Notes under the pieces: model-generated
Seen by the model: only the letters and a program-made list of their open reading frames with translations
The model's database searches: none
Told to the model about the DNA's origin: nothing
Made by a program: the position numbers and the translations under genes
Shown: positions 54,349-63,409 of the stretch, one piece after another
Numbering within the stretch: position 1 is the first letter of the stretch
Layout: each line of letters starts with the position of its first letter
Source: Paramesorhizobium deserti
GTDB lineage: Bacteria; Pseudomonadota; Alphaproteobacteria; Rhizobiales; Rhizobiaceae
NCBI RefSeq assembly: GCF_001558695.1
Contig: NZ_LNTU01000001.1
Span: 1,302,001 to 1,366,000 of the forward strand
Direction: 5' to 3'
DNA length: 64,000 nucleotides

Positions 54349-55749
54349 TCATGCCTTGGCGATGCGTTTTTTCCAATAGCGGATCTGGCGGCGCACCTGC
54401 TCGGGCGCGGTGCCGCCAAAGGATTTACGGCTGCGGACCGATTTATCCACCGTGAGGAAGCCGAAGACGGCTTCGGTGATGCCCGGATGGATCGATCGCA
54501 ACTCTTCCAGCGACAGCTTGGCGAGATCGCATTTCCTGGCTTCGGCAAGCGCCACGGCGCGCCCGGTCACGTGATGCGCCTCGCGGAACGGCACGCCCAG
54601 TTCGCGCACCAGCCAGTCGGCAAGGTCGGTGGCGGTCGAATAGCCCGAGCCGGCAGCCTTCTTCATCGCGGCCGTATTGACGGTCAGGTCGCGGACCATG
54701 CCCGCCATGGCGGCGAGCGCCAGCTCCAGCGTTTCGGCGGCGTCGAAGACGGCTTCCTTGTCCTCCTGCATATCCTTGGAATAGGCGAGCGGCAGGCCCT
54801 TCATCACGGTTAGAAGGCCGATGAGGGATCCGGTGATGCGGCCAGTCTTGGCGCGGACCAGCTCGGCGGCGTCCGGGTTCTTCTTCTGCGGCATGATCGA
54901 GGAGCCGGTGGAGAAGGCGTCGGAGAGCCGGATGAAATTGAACTGCGGCGTCGACCAGATGACGATCTCCTCGGCAAGGCGCGAGAGGTGGGTGGCTGAG
55001 ATCGCCGCAAGGCTGAGGAACTCCAGCGCATAATCGCGATCGGAAACGCTGTCGATGGAATTGCGCGTCGGCTCGCGGAAGCCAAGTTCCGTGGCCGTCA
55101 GGTGGCGATCGATGGGGAAGCCGGTGCCGGCCAGGGCGGCGGCGCCGAGCGGCGATTCATCAAGACGCGCAATGGCGTCGCGAACCCTGGAGAGATCGCG
55201 TCCGAACATTTCGACATAGGCCATGCAATGATGACCGAAGGTGACTGGCTGGGCGGTCTGGAGATGGGTGAAACCCGGCATCACCGTTGCGGTGTGCTCT
55301 TCTGCCCGCTCGAGGAAAGCCTCGATCAGGTTTTTGAGCGCGGCGGCCGTTTTGTTCAGTTCATCCTTGACCCAGAGGCGGAAATCCACTGCCACCTGGT
55401 CGTTGCGCGAGCGCGCCGTATGCAGTCGTCCGGCGGCGGGACCGATCAGCTCGGCCAGCCGCGCCTCGATGTTCATGTGGATGTCTTCCAGCTTGCGCGA
55501 GAAGGTGAATTTGCCGCTCTCGATCTCTGACAATATCGTGTTCAGGCCCTCAACGATCTTGTCGCGGTCCTCTGCCGCAATTATGCCGGTCTTGGCGAGC
55601 ATGGCGACATGGGCGAGCGATCCCCGGATGTCCTGGGCGTAGAGCTTCTGGTCGAAGCCGATCGAGGCGTTGATCTCTTCCATGATCGCGTCTGGGCCGG
55701 AAGCGAAACGCCCGCCCCACATTTCATTGCTGGACTTTTGTTCGGTCAT
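54349..55749 (-). CDS. argH: Argininosuccinate lyase
   Basis: The 466-residue start, [20 protein letters not shown], matches the ArgH opening; the frame extends far upstream only as a shadow of tlp[32 protein letters not shown], and the signature [16 protein letters not shown] with the catalytic Ser are present. It splits argininosuccinate into arginine and fumarate. The start is 40 bases from the divergent tlpA start. Confidence 0.97.
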   Translation of the reverse strand: MTEQKSSNEMWGGRFASGPDAIMEEINASIGFDQKLYAQDIRGSLAHVAMLAKTGIIAAEDRDKIVEGLNTILSEIESGKFTFSRKLEDIHMNIEARLAELIGPAAGRLHTARSRNDQVAVDFRLWVKDELNKTAAALKNLIEAFLERAEEHTATVMPGFTHLQTAQPVTFGHHCMAYVEMFGRDLSRVRDAIARLDESPLGAAALAGTGFPIDRHLTATELGFREPTRNSIDSVSDRDYALEFLSLAAISATHLSRLAEEIVIWSTPQFNFIRLSDAFSTGSSIMPQKKNPDAAELVRAKTGRITGSLIGLLTVMKGLPLAYSKDMQEDKEAVFDAAETLELALAAMAGMVRDLTVNTAAMKKAAGSGYSTATDLADWLVRELGVPFREAHHVTGRAVALAEARKCDLAKLSLEELRSIHPGITEAVFGFLTVDKSVRSRKSFGGTAPEQVRRQIRYWKKRIAKA

Positions 55750-55789
55750 GGTCGAATGCCTCTGGAAAGAAACGCGAGAAAGAACGGAT

Positions 55790-56482
55790 ATGGCGGCAGG
55801 CAACCAAAACGATAGAGCTGAAAAACCGAGAAGCGGAAGGATCGTCCTTCTTGCCGGTCTCGCGGGCCTTATCGCCGGTGCCGTGGCGGTATACGTGATG
55901 GAACGGTCCTCTGGCAATGTCGCTGCGTCAATCGAAGATAGGGCGGATGACGGGCAGTGCGCGATAAAGGCTGCAGTCGCCAAATCGCTCGACGCGGCGG
56001 CGACGGGTTCGGTCGCGGCGATGCGCGCAGCCGAGACGCCGCTTTCCGTACAAAATCTGAGCTTCAACGGGCCTGACGGCGCCAAGATGACGCTTGCCGA
56101 TTTCAAGGGCAAGACGCTGCTCGTCAATCTCTGGGCCACCTGGTGCGCGCCCTGCCGCGAGGAGATGCCGGCGCTCGACAAGCTACAGGCGGAGGAAGGC
56201 GGCGATGACTTCCAGGTCGTCGCCATCAACATCGATACCGGCGACGATACGAAGCCGAAGGCGTTTCTTTCGGAAATCGGCGTTCATTCCCTGCAGATCT
56301 ACCGGGATCCAACGATGGGCGTCTTCAACGAGCTGAAAAAGAAGAACCTCGCCTTCGGCCTGCCGGTCACGATGATCGTAGACAAGGACGGATGCCAGAT
56401 CGCGGCGATGAACGGTCCCGCCGACTGGGCCGGAGAGGACGCGAAGAAGCTCATCGATGCGGCAAGGGCGATGAGCCAGTAG
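55790..56482 (+). CDS. tlpA: TlpA-family thiol-disulfide reductase
   Basis: The 230-residue protein starts at [20 protein letters not shown] with a single membrane helix at about residues 17-38. A thioredoxin fold follows with active site WCAPC in [20 protein letters not shown]. TlpA-type proteins keep cytochrome c and oxidase CuA thiols reduced in the periplasm. An in-frame ATG at 55748 would add 14 residues and overlap the argH start codon. It is divergent from argH. Confidence 0.92.
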   Translation: MAAGNQNDRAEKPRSGRIVLLAGLAGLIAGAVAVYVMERSSGNVAASIEDRADDGQCAIKAAVAKSLDAAATGSVAAMRAAETPLSVQNLSFNGPDGAKMTLADFKGKTLLVNLWATWCAPCREEMPALDKLQAEEGGDDFQVVAINIDTGDDTKPKAFLSEIGVHSLQIYRDPTMGVFNELKKKNLAFGLPVTMIVDKDGCQIAAMNGPADWAGEDAKKLIDAARAMSQ

Positions 56483-56554
56483 GATCCGCAAAGGCGCTGG
56501 ACAGGCGGCGATTTTTCTGGATTGCTGCTGCTCTGATTATCCGGAGCGCCGTTC

Positions 56555-57175
56555 ATGACCATCGAAACCTGGCTTGCCTTTACCGCCGCGTCGGCAATTC
56601 TGTTGCTGATTCCGGGGCCGACCGTGCTGCTCGTCGTCTCCTATGCGCTGGGGCAGGGATGGCGCACTGCCCTTCCCATGGCATTCGGCGTGGCGCTCGG
56701 TGATTTCACCGCCATGACGCTTTCCATGCTCGGCGTCGGTGCACTGCTGGCGGCGTCCGCTACGGTCTTCACCGCCGTCAAATGGATCGGCGCCGCCTAT
56801 CTCATATGGCTGGGGATCAAGCTTTTTCGTGCCGGCGGGATGATGGAGGCCGAGGCGCGGCGGGACACCGCATCGCCGGTGCGGATGCTGGCGCATGCCT
56901 GGCTGGTGACGGCGCTCAACCCCAAGAGCATCACCTTCTTCGTGGCTTTCCTGCCGCAGTTCCTCGATCCGCATGGGGATTTCATGACGCAGCTCGTGAT
57001 CTTCGAGGCGACTTTCCTGGTGCTGGCTTTCGCCAATGCCTTCGGCTACGCGCTTGCGGCGACGCGGGCACGCAGTCTCTTCCGTAATCCGCGTGCCATC
57101 GGCATATTCAACCGTGCCGGAGGGACGCTTCTGATCGGCGCCGGTATCGCCACTGCGACGATGCGCTCGTCATAA
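56555..57175 (+). CDS. LysE/RhtB-family amino-acid exporter
   Basis: The 206-residue protein has six predicted helices and the family opening LIPGPTVLLVVSYALGQGWR (about residues 20-39). WIGAAYLIWLGIKLFRAGG and NPKSITFFVAFLPQFLDP are typical LysE/RhtB landmarks. It should export an amino acid or homoserine lactone-like compound. It converges on the YaiI gene with two bases between. Confidence 0.93.
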   Translation: MTIETWLAFTAASAILLLIPGPTVLLVVSYALGQGWRTALPMAFGVALGDFTAMTLSMLGVGALLAASATVFTAVKWIGAAYLIWLGIKLFRAGGMMEAEARRDTASPVRMLAHAWLVTALNPKSITFFVAFLPQFLDPHGDFMTQLVIFEATFLVLAFANAFGYALAATRARSLFRNPRAIGIFNRAGGTLLIGAGIATATMRSS

Positions 57176-57177
57176 TC

Positions 57178-57657
57178 TCAGGCGGTAAAGCCGGCGCGCT
57201 TTAATCGAACGATGGCGAGATCGAGCGCTGAAAGGAAGGTCGAGCGGTCGCGGGCGGCAAAAGGCGGCGGGCCGCCGGTGATCTGCCCCGCCGATCGCAA
57301 CCCCTCCATCAGATTGCGGGTTGCCAGCGCATTGCCGATCGAGGCCTCGGTGAAGGCGCGGCCATTCGGCGCGATCGCCGCCGCACCCGCATTGATCGCC
57401 CGGCTCGCCAGCGGAATATCCGCCGTGACGACGATGGCGCCGGGTGCGGCACGCTCGGCAATCCAGTCGTCGGCGACATCAAGGCCGCTTGGTACGATAA
57501 TGCGCTCGATCAGCGGGTCGCGCGGCACCGCGATGAAGGAGTTGGCGACGACATAGACTTTCACCCCGTGGCGTTCCGCGACCTTATAGATTTCGGCCTT
57601 CACGGGGCAGGCGTCGGCATCGACATAGATGGTGATGGGACGGGATTGATCACTCAT
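57178..57657 (-). CDS. YaiI/YqxD (UPF0178) family protein
   Basis: The 159-residue protein has the PIN-like YaiI pattern: [41 protein letters not shown], the acidic [27 protein letters not shown] and the late [18 protein letters not shown]. Its conserved Asp residues suggest a nuclease-like site, but no activity is established. Starting ATG at 57657. Confidence 0.93.
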   Translation of the reverse strand: MSDQSRPITIYVDADACPVKAEIYKVAERHGVKVYVVANSFIAVPRDPLIERIIVPSGLDVADDWIAERAAPGAIVVTADIPLASRAINAGAAAIAPNGRAFTEASIGNALATRNLMEGLRSAGQITGGPPPFAARDRSTFLSALDLAIVRLKRAGFTA

Positions 57658-57833
57658 GTCCTATCAGTTGGCAGAGGCGACCCGGTGTTGCAAGCGCGGC
57701 GGCTTATATTCTCCTGCTGAATGCTGCGATCAAAATAATGAACTGGCCTGCGGAGCCTGAGCGGAATAAAGGCAGGCGAATCATTCTCGTTTGCGCAAGC
57801 TTCCTTTTCCTGGGCTTGCTCTGGAAACATGTC

Positions 57834-58739
57834 ATGCCCGTTAGATATTTTCCCGCGCTCTTTGTCCTGCTCTGGGCCACCGGCTTCATCGGCGCGGGCT
57901 ATGCGATGCCCTATGCCGAACCGTTCGGCTTCATGACGGTGCGGTTTTTCATCGCTGCGGCCATTCTGGGCGTGTGGGCGCTTTTGAGCGGCAGTCGATG
58001 GCCAAACCGGCGCGGCGCGTTCCATGCCGCTGTCGCCGGCTGCCTGATCCACGGCATCTACCTCTCGGGCGTCTTCTGGGCCGTGCATCGCGGATTGCCG
58101 GCGGGCATGTCGGCGCTGGTCGTCGGATTGCAGCCGCTGATCACCACGCTGATCGCCGGGGCGACGCTCGGAGAAAAGGTCGAACGGCGGCATTGGACGG
58201 GTCTCGCCATCGGCTTCATCGGCGTGGTCATGGTGCTGTGGCCGAAATTCTCGCTCGATACAGGCGGCATCAATGCCGTCACCATCGGCGCGGTGTTCCT
58301 TGCGGTCATCGCCATCAGCACAGGCACGGTGTGGCAGAAGCGTTTCGTCGGGCAGGTGGATCTCAAGACCGGCACCACCATCCAGTATCTGGCCGCCGGC
58401 GTTCTCACCGGCGTCTTTTCGCTATGCTTTGAAGATCATCAGGTCATCTGGTCGCCCTGGCTCCTCTTCGCCATGGCCTGGCTGGTGCTGGTCTTGTCGA
58501 TCGGCGCGATACTGCTCCTGATGGTGCTGATCCGGGAGGGCGCGGTGTCGAAAGTCGCTTCGCTCTTCTATCTCGTGCCGGGGACGACTGCATTGATGGC
58601 TTATCTCCTCTTCGGTGAGACGCTGAACCTCGTGCAACTCATCGGCATGGCGATCACCACGTTCGGCATGGCCTTGGCGACCGTAAGAAGCGATTTTCAG
58701 CTCTTCCGTTTCGCCCGCCAGGCCATGCGGTTGCGATAG
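57834..58739 (+). CDS. EamA/DMT-family transporter
   Basis: The start at 57834 (MPVRYFPALFVLLWATGFIG, 301 residues) matches EamA length; the frame reaches 32 codons further upstream but with an extra hydrophobic stretch. Ten helices in two repeats are visible, with YAMPYAEPFGFMTVRFFIAA and the late VPGTTALMAYLLFGETLNLVQLIG. It is probably a metabolite exporter. Its last 43 bases overlap the end of the convergent YihY gene. Confidence 0.9.
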   Translation: MPVRYFPALFVLLWATGFIGAGYAMPYAEPFGFMTVRFFIAAAILGVWALLSGSRWPNRRGAFHAAVAGCLIHGIYLSGVFWAVHRGLPAGMSALVVGLQPLITTLIAGATLGEKVERRHWTGLAIGFIGVVMVLWPKFSLDTGGINAVTIGAVFLAVIAISTGTVWQKRFVGQVDLKTGTTIQYLAAGVLTGVFSLCFEDHQVIWSPWLLFAMAWLVLVLSIGAILLLMVLIREGAVSKVASLFYLVPGTTALMAYLLFGETLNLVQLIGMAITTFGMALATVRSDFQLFRFARQAMRLR

Positions 58740-59560
58740 CGCAGGATCGCCGCATTGATCTCGGCGCCGAGGATGAAGATCGCCGCGATGATGTAGAGAA
58801 AGACGATCGCCACCATGATCGAGGCGAGGCCGGCATAGGTCGAGACATAATTGGCGAAGGTCTGGAGATATTTGGCGAAAAGGATCGATCCGGCCAGCCA
58901 GGCGAGCAGTGTCAGGCCGATGCCCGGCAGAATATCGGCAAGGCTGCGCTTGCCGGCGGGCAGCCAGATATGGACGGAGAGCAGCCCCACCACCAGCACC
59001 GCGACCGCGATGATATAGCGCCAGATGTCGAGCCCTCCCGTATAGGGGCTGATCGCAGGGAACCATTGCTCGGCAAGCCGGACGGCAAGCGGGGCTAGGA
59101 CGAGAAGCACGCTGATCGCCATCAGGCCGAGGGTGGCGATGATGACGAAGCCAAGGCTTTGCAGGCGGCAGAAGATGACGGAACGGGTGTCGTTGACGCG
59201 ATAGGCCCGGTTGAGCGCGATGCGCAGCGCTTCGATGCCGTTGGAGGCAAAATAGGCAGCAGCAATGACGCTGATGGTCAGTAGGCCGCCGCGCTGGACG
59301 GTCAGCACGTTCATCACTTCGCCGGCGATCGGCCGGGCAATGGTTTCCGGCCAAGTGTCGAAGATGACATGGACGGCCGTATCGGCAAAGGCGTTGGCGC
59401 CGAGGAAGCTCGCAAGCGAAGTGGCGAAGATCAGGAATGGGAAGAGCGCCATTAGTCCGGAAAGGGCTATATGGCTGGCGAAGGCCCAACCGTCATCGGA
59501 AAAGAAATGGCCGAACGCATCGTACAAAACCTGCCACAGGAACGTTCTTATTTTGCTCAT
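58697..59560 (-). CDS. YihY/BrkB-family inner-membrane protein
   Basis: The 287-residue start follows AAAGGAAA, giving MSKIRTFLWQVLYDAFGHFF. Six helices and the family hallmarks DDGWAFASHIALSGLMALFPFLIF, RIALNRAYRVNDTRS and GLTLLAWLAGSILFAKYLQTFANY are present. YihY proteins were once thought to be RNase BN; their function is unknown, though BrkB is linked to serum resistance in Bordetella. It converges on the EamA gene and overlaps it. Confidence 0.93.
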   Translation of the reverse strand: MSKIRTFLWQVLYDAFGHFFSDDGWAFASHIALSGLMALFPFLIFATSLASFLGANAFADTAVHVIFDTWPETIARPIAGEVMNVLTVQRGGLLTISVIAAAYFASNGIEALRIALNRAYRVNDTRSVIFCRLQSLGFVIIATLGLMAISVLLVLAPLAVRLAEQWFPAISPYTGGLDIWRYIIAVAVLVVGLLSVHIWLPAGKRSLADILPGIGLTLLAWLAGSILFAKYLQTFANYVSTYAGLASIMVAIVFLYIIAAIFILGAEINAAILRYRNRMAWRAKRKS

Positions 59561-59726
59561 CGGCAGATATTTTCCTTTCGGGCCGGCGGTGCGGCTGCTC
59601 TCATTGCGAGCTTGCCCTGATATGCGCAGATTGCAACGGGCGGCGCGATATGGGAAGCCTGCAGCAACTTCATCCACGCAAGTTCCACCTGCGCGAGATA
59701 CAAGAGAGGGTTCGGTGCATCAATTG

Positions 59727-60560
59727 ATGTCGAAGCGCAAAACGATCATTGTTACGGGATGTTCCTCAGGGATCGGGGCGTTTTGCGCTCGCGCATTGAA
59801 GAACGAGGGATGGCAGGTTTTCGCCACTGCGCGCAAGCCGGAGGATCTGGAGGCATTGCGGCGCGACGGGCTGGAGGCGCACTATCTCGACTACCGCGAA
59901 CCGGAATCGATCGAAGCACTGGTCATGACCGTCCTGGCCGCGACGGACGGCAGGCTCGATGCGCTCTATAACAATGGCGCCTATGCGCAACCGGGGGCGG
60001 TCGAGGACCTGCCGGTCGATGCGCTGCGCGAGCAGTTCGAGGCCAATTTCTTCGGCTGGCACGACCTGACGCGCCAGGTCATTCCCGTCATGCGGGCGCA
60101 GGGGCATGGCCGCATCGTTCATTGCTCCTCCATTCTCGGGCTCGTGCCGATGAAATGGCGCGGCGCTTATGTCGCCTCAAAATTCGCGCTGGAGGGGCTG
60201 ATGCTGGCCGAGCGGATGGAGCTCGAGGGTTCGGGCATTCATGTCTCACTTATCGAGCCGGGGCCGATCGATTCCCGTTTTTCCCAAAATGCAGCACAGT
60301 GGGCCGAAAAGAACATCGATATCGCCAATTCCGTACATCGCGCCGATTACGAGCGGCAATTGGCGAAGCTGAAAAGCGGTGGCACGAAATCGAAGTCGAA
60401 GCTTGGCCCCGAAGCGGTTTATGCGGTATTGCGTGACGCGCTGGAAAACCCTCGGCCCTGTCCCCATTATCTGGTGACGCGGCCGGCGAAACTCGGCGCC
60501 CTGGCGCGCCGGCTGATGCCGGCCCGCATGTTCTACCGGATGCTTGCGGACCAATCCTGA
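59727..60560 (+). CDS. Short-chain dehydrogenase/reductase
   Basis: The 277-residue SDR has the classical motifs: TGCSSGIGAFCARALKNEGW at the start, the NNGAY variant of NNAG (LDALYNNGAYAQPG), the catalytic Ser in HCSSILGLV and Tyr-x-x-x-Lys as YVASKFAL. Substrate unknown. A GTG four codons earlier is nearer to GAGAGGG and is a possible start. The HIG1 gene follows 43 bases later, so an operon is possible. Confidence 0.92.
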   Translation: MSKRKTIIVTGCSSGIGAFCARALKNEGWQVFATARKPEDLEALRRDGLEAHYLDYREPESIEALVMTVLAATDGRLDALYNNGAYAQPGAVEDLPVDALREQFEANFFGWHDLTRQVIPVMRAQGHGRIVHCSSILGLVPMKWRGAYVASKFALEGLMLAERMELEGSGIHVSLIEPGPIDSRFSQNAAQWAEKNIDIANSVHRADYERQLAKLKSGGTKSKSKLGPEAVYAVLRDALENPRPCPHYLVTRPAKLGALARRLMPARMFYRMLADQS

Positions 60561-60603
60561 GCGGGGGCGCAAGCATCCGCCGGAAATACTGAAAGGAAAC
60601 GGA

Positions 60604-60804
60604 ATGGAATTCCTGTTCAAGATCGCGGCGATGGTGGCCATCGTCGCCGTCGTGGGCGTTCTCCTTGTCGGCCTGCGCAATATGATGCGCGGCGGCGACG
60701 GCAATTTCTCCAACAAGATGATGCAGTTGCGTGTGCTTTTGCAGTTCATCGCGGTTCTGCTCATCGTTGCCGCGATCTATTTTGCCCGTCATGCGAGCGG
60801 TTGA
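60604..60804 (+). CDS. HIG1-domain protein
   Basis: The 66-residue protein has two membrane helices (about residues 4-24 and 44-62) joined by GLRNMMRGGDGNFSNKMMQLRVLLQ, whose SNKMMQLRVLLQ is the HIG1 signature. In mitochondria HIG1 proteins help assemble complex IV and respiratory supercomplexes. GAAAGGA precedes the ATG. It heads the cobO-etfBA-hbd run. Confidence 0.92.
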   Translation: MEFLFKIAAMVAIVAVVGVLLVGLRNMMRGGDGNFSNKMMQLRVLLQFIAVLLIVAAIYFARHASG

Positions 60805-60825
60805 CGGTCACGGAGGGGAGAGCAG

Positions 60826-61407
60826 ATGGTCAGGCTAAACAAGATCTATACGCGCACCGGCGATGACGGGACGACCGGGCTCGGCAATGGCGAGCGGCGG
60901 GTCAAGTGCGACCTGCGGGTGGAAGCCTACGGCACGGTGGATGAAACCAATGCCTGCGTCGGCCTGGCGCGGCTTCATACCGGGGAGAGCCACCCGGAAC
61001 TCGACGCCATGCTGGCGCGTATCCAGAACGATCTGTTCGATCTCGGCGCCGATCTTTCGACGCCGGACAATGGGGATACCCCCGGCTACGAGCCGCTGCG
61101 CATCATCGAGGCACAGGTGCTGCGGGTCGAAGCCGAAATCGACCAGCTGAATGCCGGGTTGAAGCCCTTGCGCTCCTTCGTCCTGCCGGGCGGCACGCCT
61201 GCTTCCGCCGCGCTGCATCTGGCGCGCACGGTATCGCGGCGGGCCGAGCGCATCATGGTGGAACTGGCTCAGAAACCGGGCGAGCGGGTGAGCAAGGCGG
61301 CGCTGCAATATATCAATCGCATTTCTGATTTTCTCTTTGTCGCGGCCCGTGTGGCCAATGACAATGGCGCGCGCGACGTCTTGTGGGTTCCTGGTGAAAA
61401 CCGCTGA
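60826..61407 (+). CDS. cobO: Cob(I)yrinic acid a,c-diamide adenosyltransferase (PduO type)
   Basis: The 193-residue protein is of the PduO (MMAB) type, not the CobA/BtuR type. It opens with the ATP-binding YTRTGDDGTTGLGNGERRVK and carries FVLPGGTPASAALHLARTVSRRAER and RISDFLFVAARVAND. It adenosylates cob(I)alamin to coenzyme B12. The symbol follows rhizobial use; pduO or mmaB would also serve. It lies 21 bases after HIG1. Confidence 0.93.
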   Translation: MVRLNKIYTRTGDDGTTGLGNGERRVKCDLRVEAYGTVDETNACVGLARLHTGESHPELDAMLARIQNDLFDLGADLSTPDNGDTPGYEPLRIIEAQVLRVEAEIDQLNAGLKPLRSFVLPGGTPASAALHLARTVSRRAERIMVELAQKPGERVSKAALQYINRISDFLFVAARVANDNGARDVLWVPGENR

Positions 61408-61425
61408 TGATGTCATGACAGAACG

Positions 61426-61449
61426 GTGATTGACGTGCACGTCAATCAC
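61426..61449. promoter_or_regulatory. Perfect 24-bp palindrome upstream of etfBA (LiuR-like core)
   Basis: The core TTGACGTGCACGTCAA (61430-61445) lies in a perfect 24-bp palindrome, GTGATTGACG to the centre and back. It is 159 bases upstream of etfB. TTGACGT-N2-ACGTCAA resembles the MerR-family LiuR motif, which controls branched-chain amino-acid breakdown and etf genes in other proteobacteria. The factor here is inferred. Confidence 0.6.
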
Positions 61450-61607
61450 AATTACGGTCCCGCCCGGTTCAGGCATGGATTGCGGCTCCGCCGTAGTCCG
61501 CACCCAGGGAGGTCCATTTCCGTTGCCTTCATGTCGGCTTCTGGCAAGTGGACGATCGTCTGTGACGGTATATCCGTCGAAGAGTTCATTCGGGAAGGGT
61601 CAGACGC

Positions 61608-62354
61608 ATGAAAGTGCTGGTCGCTGTAAAGCGTGTCGTTGATTATAACGTGAAGATCAGGGTGAAGGGCGACGGTTCGGGCGTCGAGCTCGCCAATGTG
61701 AAGATGTCGATGAACCCGTTCGACGAGATCGCGGTGGAAGAGGCGATCCGCCTGAAGGAAGCGGGCAAGGTCGAGGAGATCGTGGCGGTATCGATCGGCC
61801 CGGCACAGGCGCAGGAGACGATCCGCACCGCGCTCGCCATGGGCGCCGACCGCGGCATTCTGGTCAAGGTCGACGATGTGGTCGAGCCGCTGGCGGTGGC
61901 GAAGATCCTCAAGGGCGTGATCGAAGCGGAACAGCCTGAGATCGTCATCCTCGGCAAGCAGGCGATCGACGACGATGCCAACCAGACTGGCCAGATGCTC
62001 TCGGCGCTGCTCGGCTGGAGCCAGGGCACGTTTGCTTCCAAGGTGGAGATCACAGATGGTTCTGCCAAAGTCACCCGCGAAGTGGATGGCGGCCTGCAGA
62101 CGGTCGAGATCAAGCTGCCGGCGATCGTCACCACCGATTTGCGCCTGAACCAGCCGCGCTATGCCTCGCTGCCCAACATCATGAAGGCGAAGAAGAAGCC
62201 GCTCGATGAAAAGACCGCAGCCGATTACGGCGTCGACACCGCGCCGCGGCTGAAGGTGCTGAAGACCGAGGAGCCCGGCGGACGCAAGGCCGGCGTCAAG
62301 GTCGGCTCCGTTGGAGAGCTGGTCGAGAAGCTCAAGGCCGACGGCGTACTCTAA
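61608..62354 (+). CDS. etfB: Electron transfer flavoprotein subunit beta
   Basis: The 248-residue subunit binds AMP and partners Etf[21 protein letters not shown] opens it, and [20 protein letters not shown] is the ETF-beta signature. It carries [15 protein letters not shown], in which K193 and K196 correspond to the two trimethylated lysines of human ETF-beta (in MKAKKK). ETF takes electrons from acyl-CoA and other dehydrogenases and hands them to ETF:ubiquinone oxidoreductase. The upstream palindrome suggests regulation. Confidence 0.97.
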   Translation: MKVLVAVKRVVDYNVKIRVKGDGSGVELANVKMSMNPFDEIAVEEAIRLKEAGKVEEIVAVSIGPAQAQETIRTALAMGADRGILVKVDDVVEPLAVAKILKGVIEAEQPEIVILGKQAIDDDANQTGQMLSALLGWSQGTFASKVEITDGSAKVTREVDGGLQTVEIKLPAIVTTDLRLNQPRYASLPNIMKAKKKPLDEKTAADYGVDTAPRLKVLKTEEPGGRKAGVKVGSVGELVEKLKADGVL

Positions 62355-62377
62355 AACCACCGGAAAGGACGAAACAA

Positions 62378-63307
62378 ATGGCCATTCTTCTTGTTGCCGA
62401 ACATGACAACGCAACCCTTTCCGACCAGACCGCCAAGGCTCTGACGGCGGCCGCGCAGATCGGCGGTGATATCGATATCCTCATTGCGGGCAAGGATGCG
62501 AAGGCTGCTGCCGACGCGGCGGCCAGGCTGAAGGGCGTACGCAAGGTTCTCATCGCCGATAGCCCGGAACTGGAAAACCGCTTGGCCGAGCCGACCGCGG
62601 CGCTCATCGTTTCGCTCGCCGGCAATTACGATACGATCATCGCGCCGGCGACCACCAACGGCAAGAACATCCTGCCGCGCGTTGCCGCTCTTCTCGACGT
62701 GATGCAGATCTCCGATATCATCGAGGTGGTGTCGCCGGATACCTTCAAGCGCCCGATCTATGCCGGCAACGCCATCCAGACGGTGCAGGCGACGGACGCC
62801 AAGAAAGTGATCACGGTGCGTACCGCCTCGTTCCAGTCTGCCGGCGAAGGCGGCTCGGCTTCGGTCGAGACCGTCAATGCTGGCGGCGATCCAGGCCTCT
62901 CCAAATTCGTCGAGGCGAAGCTTTCCGGCGGCGACCGTCCGGAACTGACTTCGGCCAAGATCATCATCTCGGGCGGCCGCGCGCTCGGCTCGTCGGAGAA
63001 GTTCAAGGAAGTCATCCTGCCCGTGGCCGACAAGCTCGGCGCGGCCGTCGGCGCTTCGCGCGCCGCCGTCGATGCGGGCTATGCGCCGAACGACTGGCAG
63101 GTGGGCCAGACCGGCAAGGTGGTCGCTCCCGATCTCTATATCGCCTGCGGCATTTCCGGCGCGATCCAGCATCTGGCGGGCATGAAGGACTCGAAAGTCA
63201 TCGTCGCCATCAACAAGGACGAGGAAGCGCCGATCTTCCAGGTGGCTGATTACGGGATCGTCGGTGATCTCTTCGAGATTCTGCCGCAGCTCGAAAAGGC
63301 GCTTTGA
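62378..63307 (+). CDS. etfA: Electron transfer flavoprotein subunit alpha
   Basis: The 309-residue subunit starts 23 bases after etfB. It carries the C-terminal FAD-binding domain with [46 protein letters not shown], and the signature [20 protein letters not shown]. It holds the redox-active FAD of ETF. It is followed by a strong hairpin and hbd. Confidence 0.97.
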   Translation: MAILLVAEHDNATLSDQTAKALTAAAQIGGDIDILIAGKDAKAAADAAARLKGVRKVLIADSPELENRLAEPTAALIVSLAGNYDTIIAPATTNGKNILPRVAALLDVMQISDIIEVVSPDTFKRPIYAGNAIQTVQATDAKKVITVRTASFQSAGEGGSASVETVNAGGDPGLSKFVEAKLSGGDRPELTSAKIIISGGRALGSSEKFKEVILPVADKLGAAVGASRAAVDAGYAPNDWQVGQTGKVVAPDLYIACGISGAIQHLAGMKDSKVIVAINKDEEAPIFQVADYGIVGDLFEILPQLEKAL

Positions 63308-63337
63308 GGCTTTTATAACGGTTGGATTAAATTATGA

Positions 63338-63368
63338 TGGCCGGGGTAGACGAACTCTACTCCGGCCA
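63338..63368 (+). terminator. Hairpin between etfA and hbd
   Basis: TGGCCGGGGTAG (63338-63349) pairs with CTACTCCGGCCA (63357-63368) with a single G-T pair around a 7-base loop. The following sequence is only weakly T-rich, so partial termination or message protection is more likely than full stop. Confidence 0.6.
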
Positions 63369-63409
63369 TTTACTTTGCACTGCACAAAATAAAACATCAC
63401 GGGTGGAAT

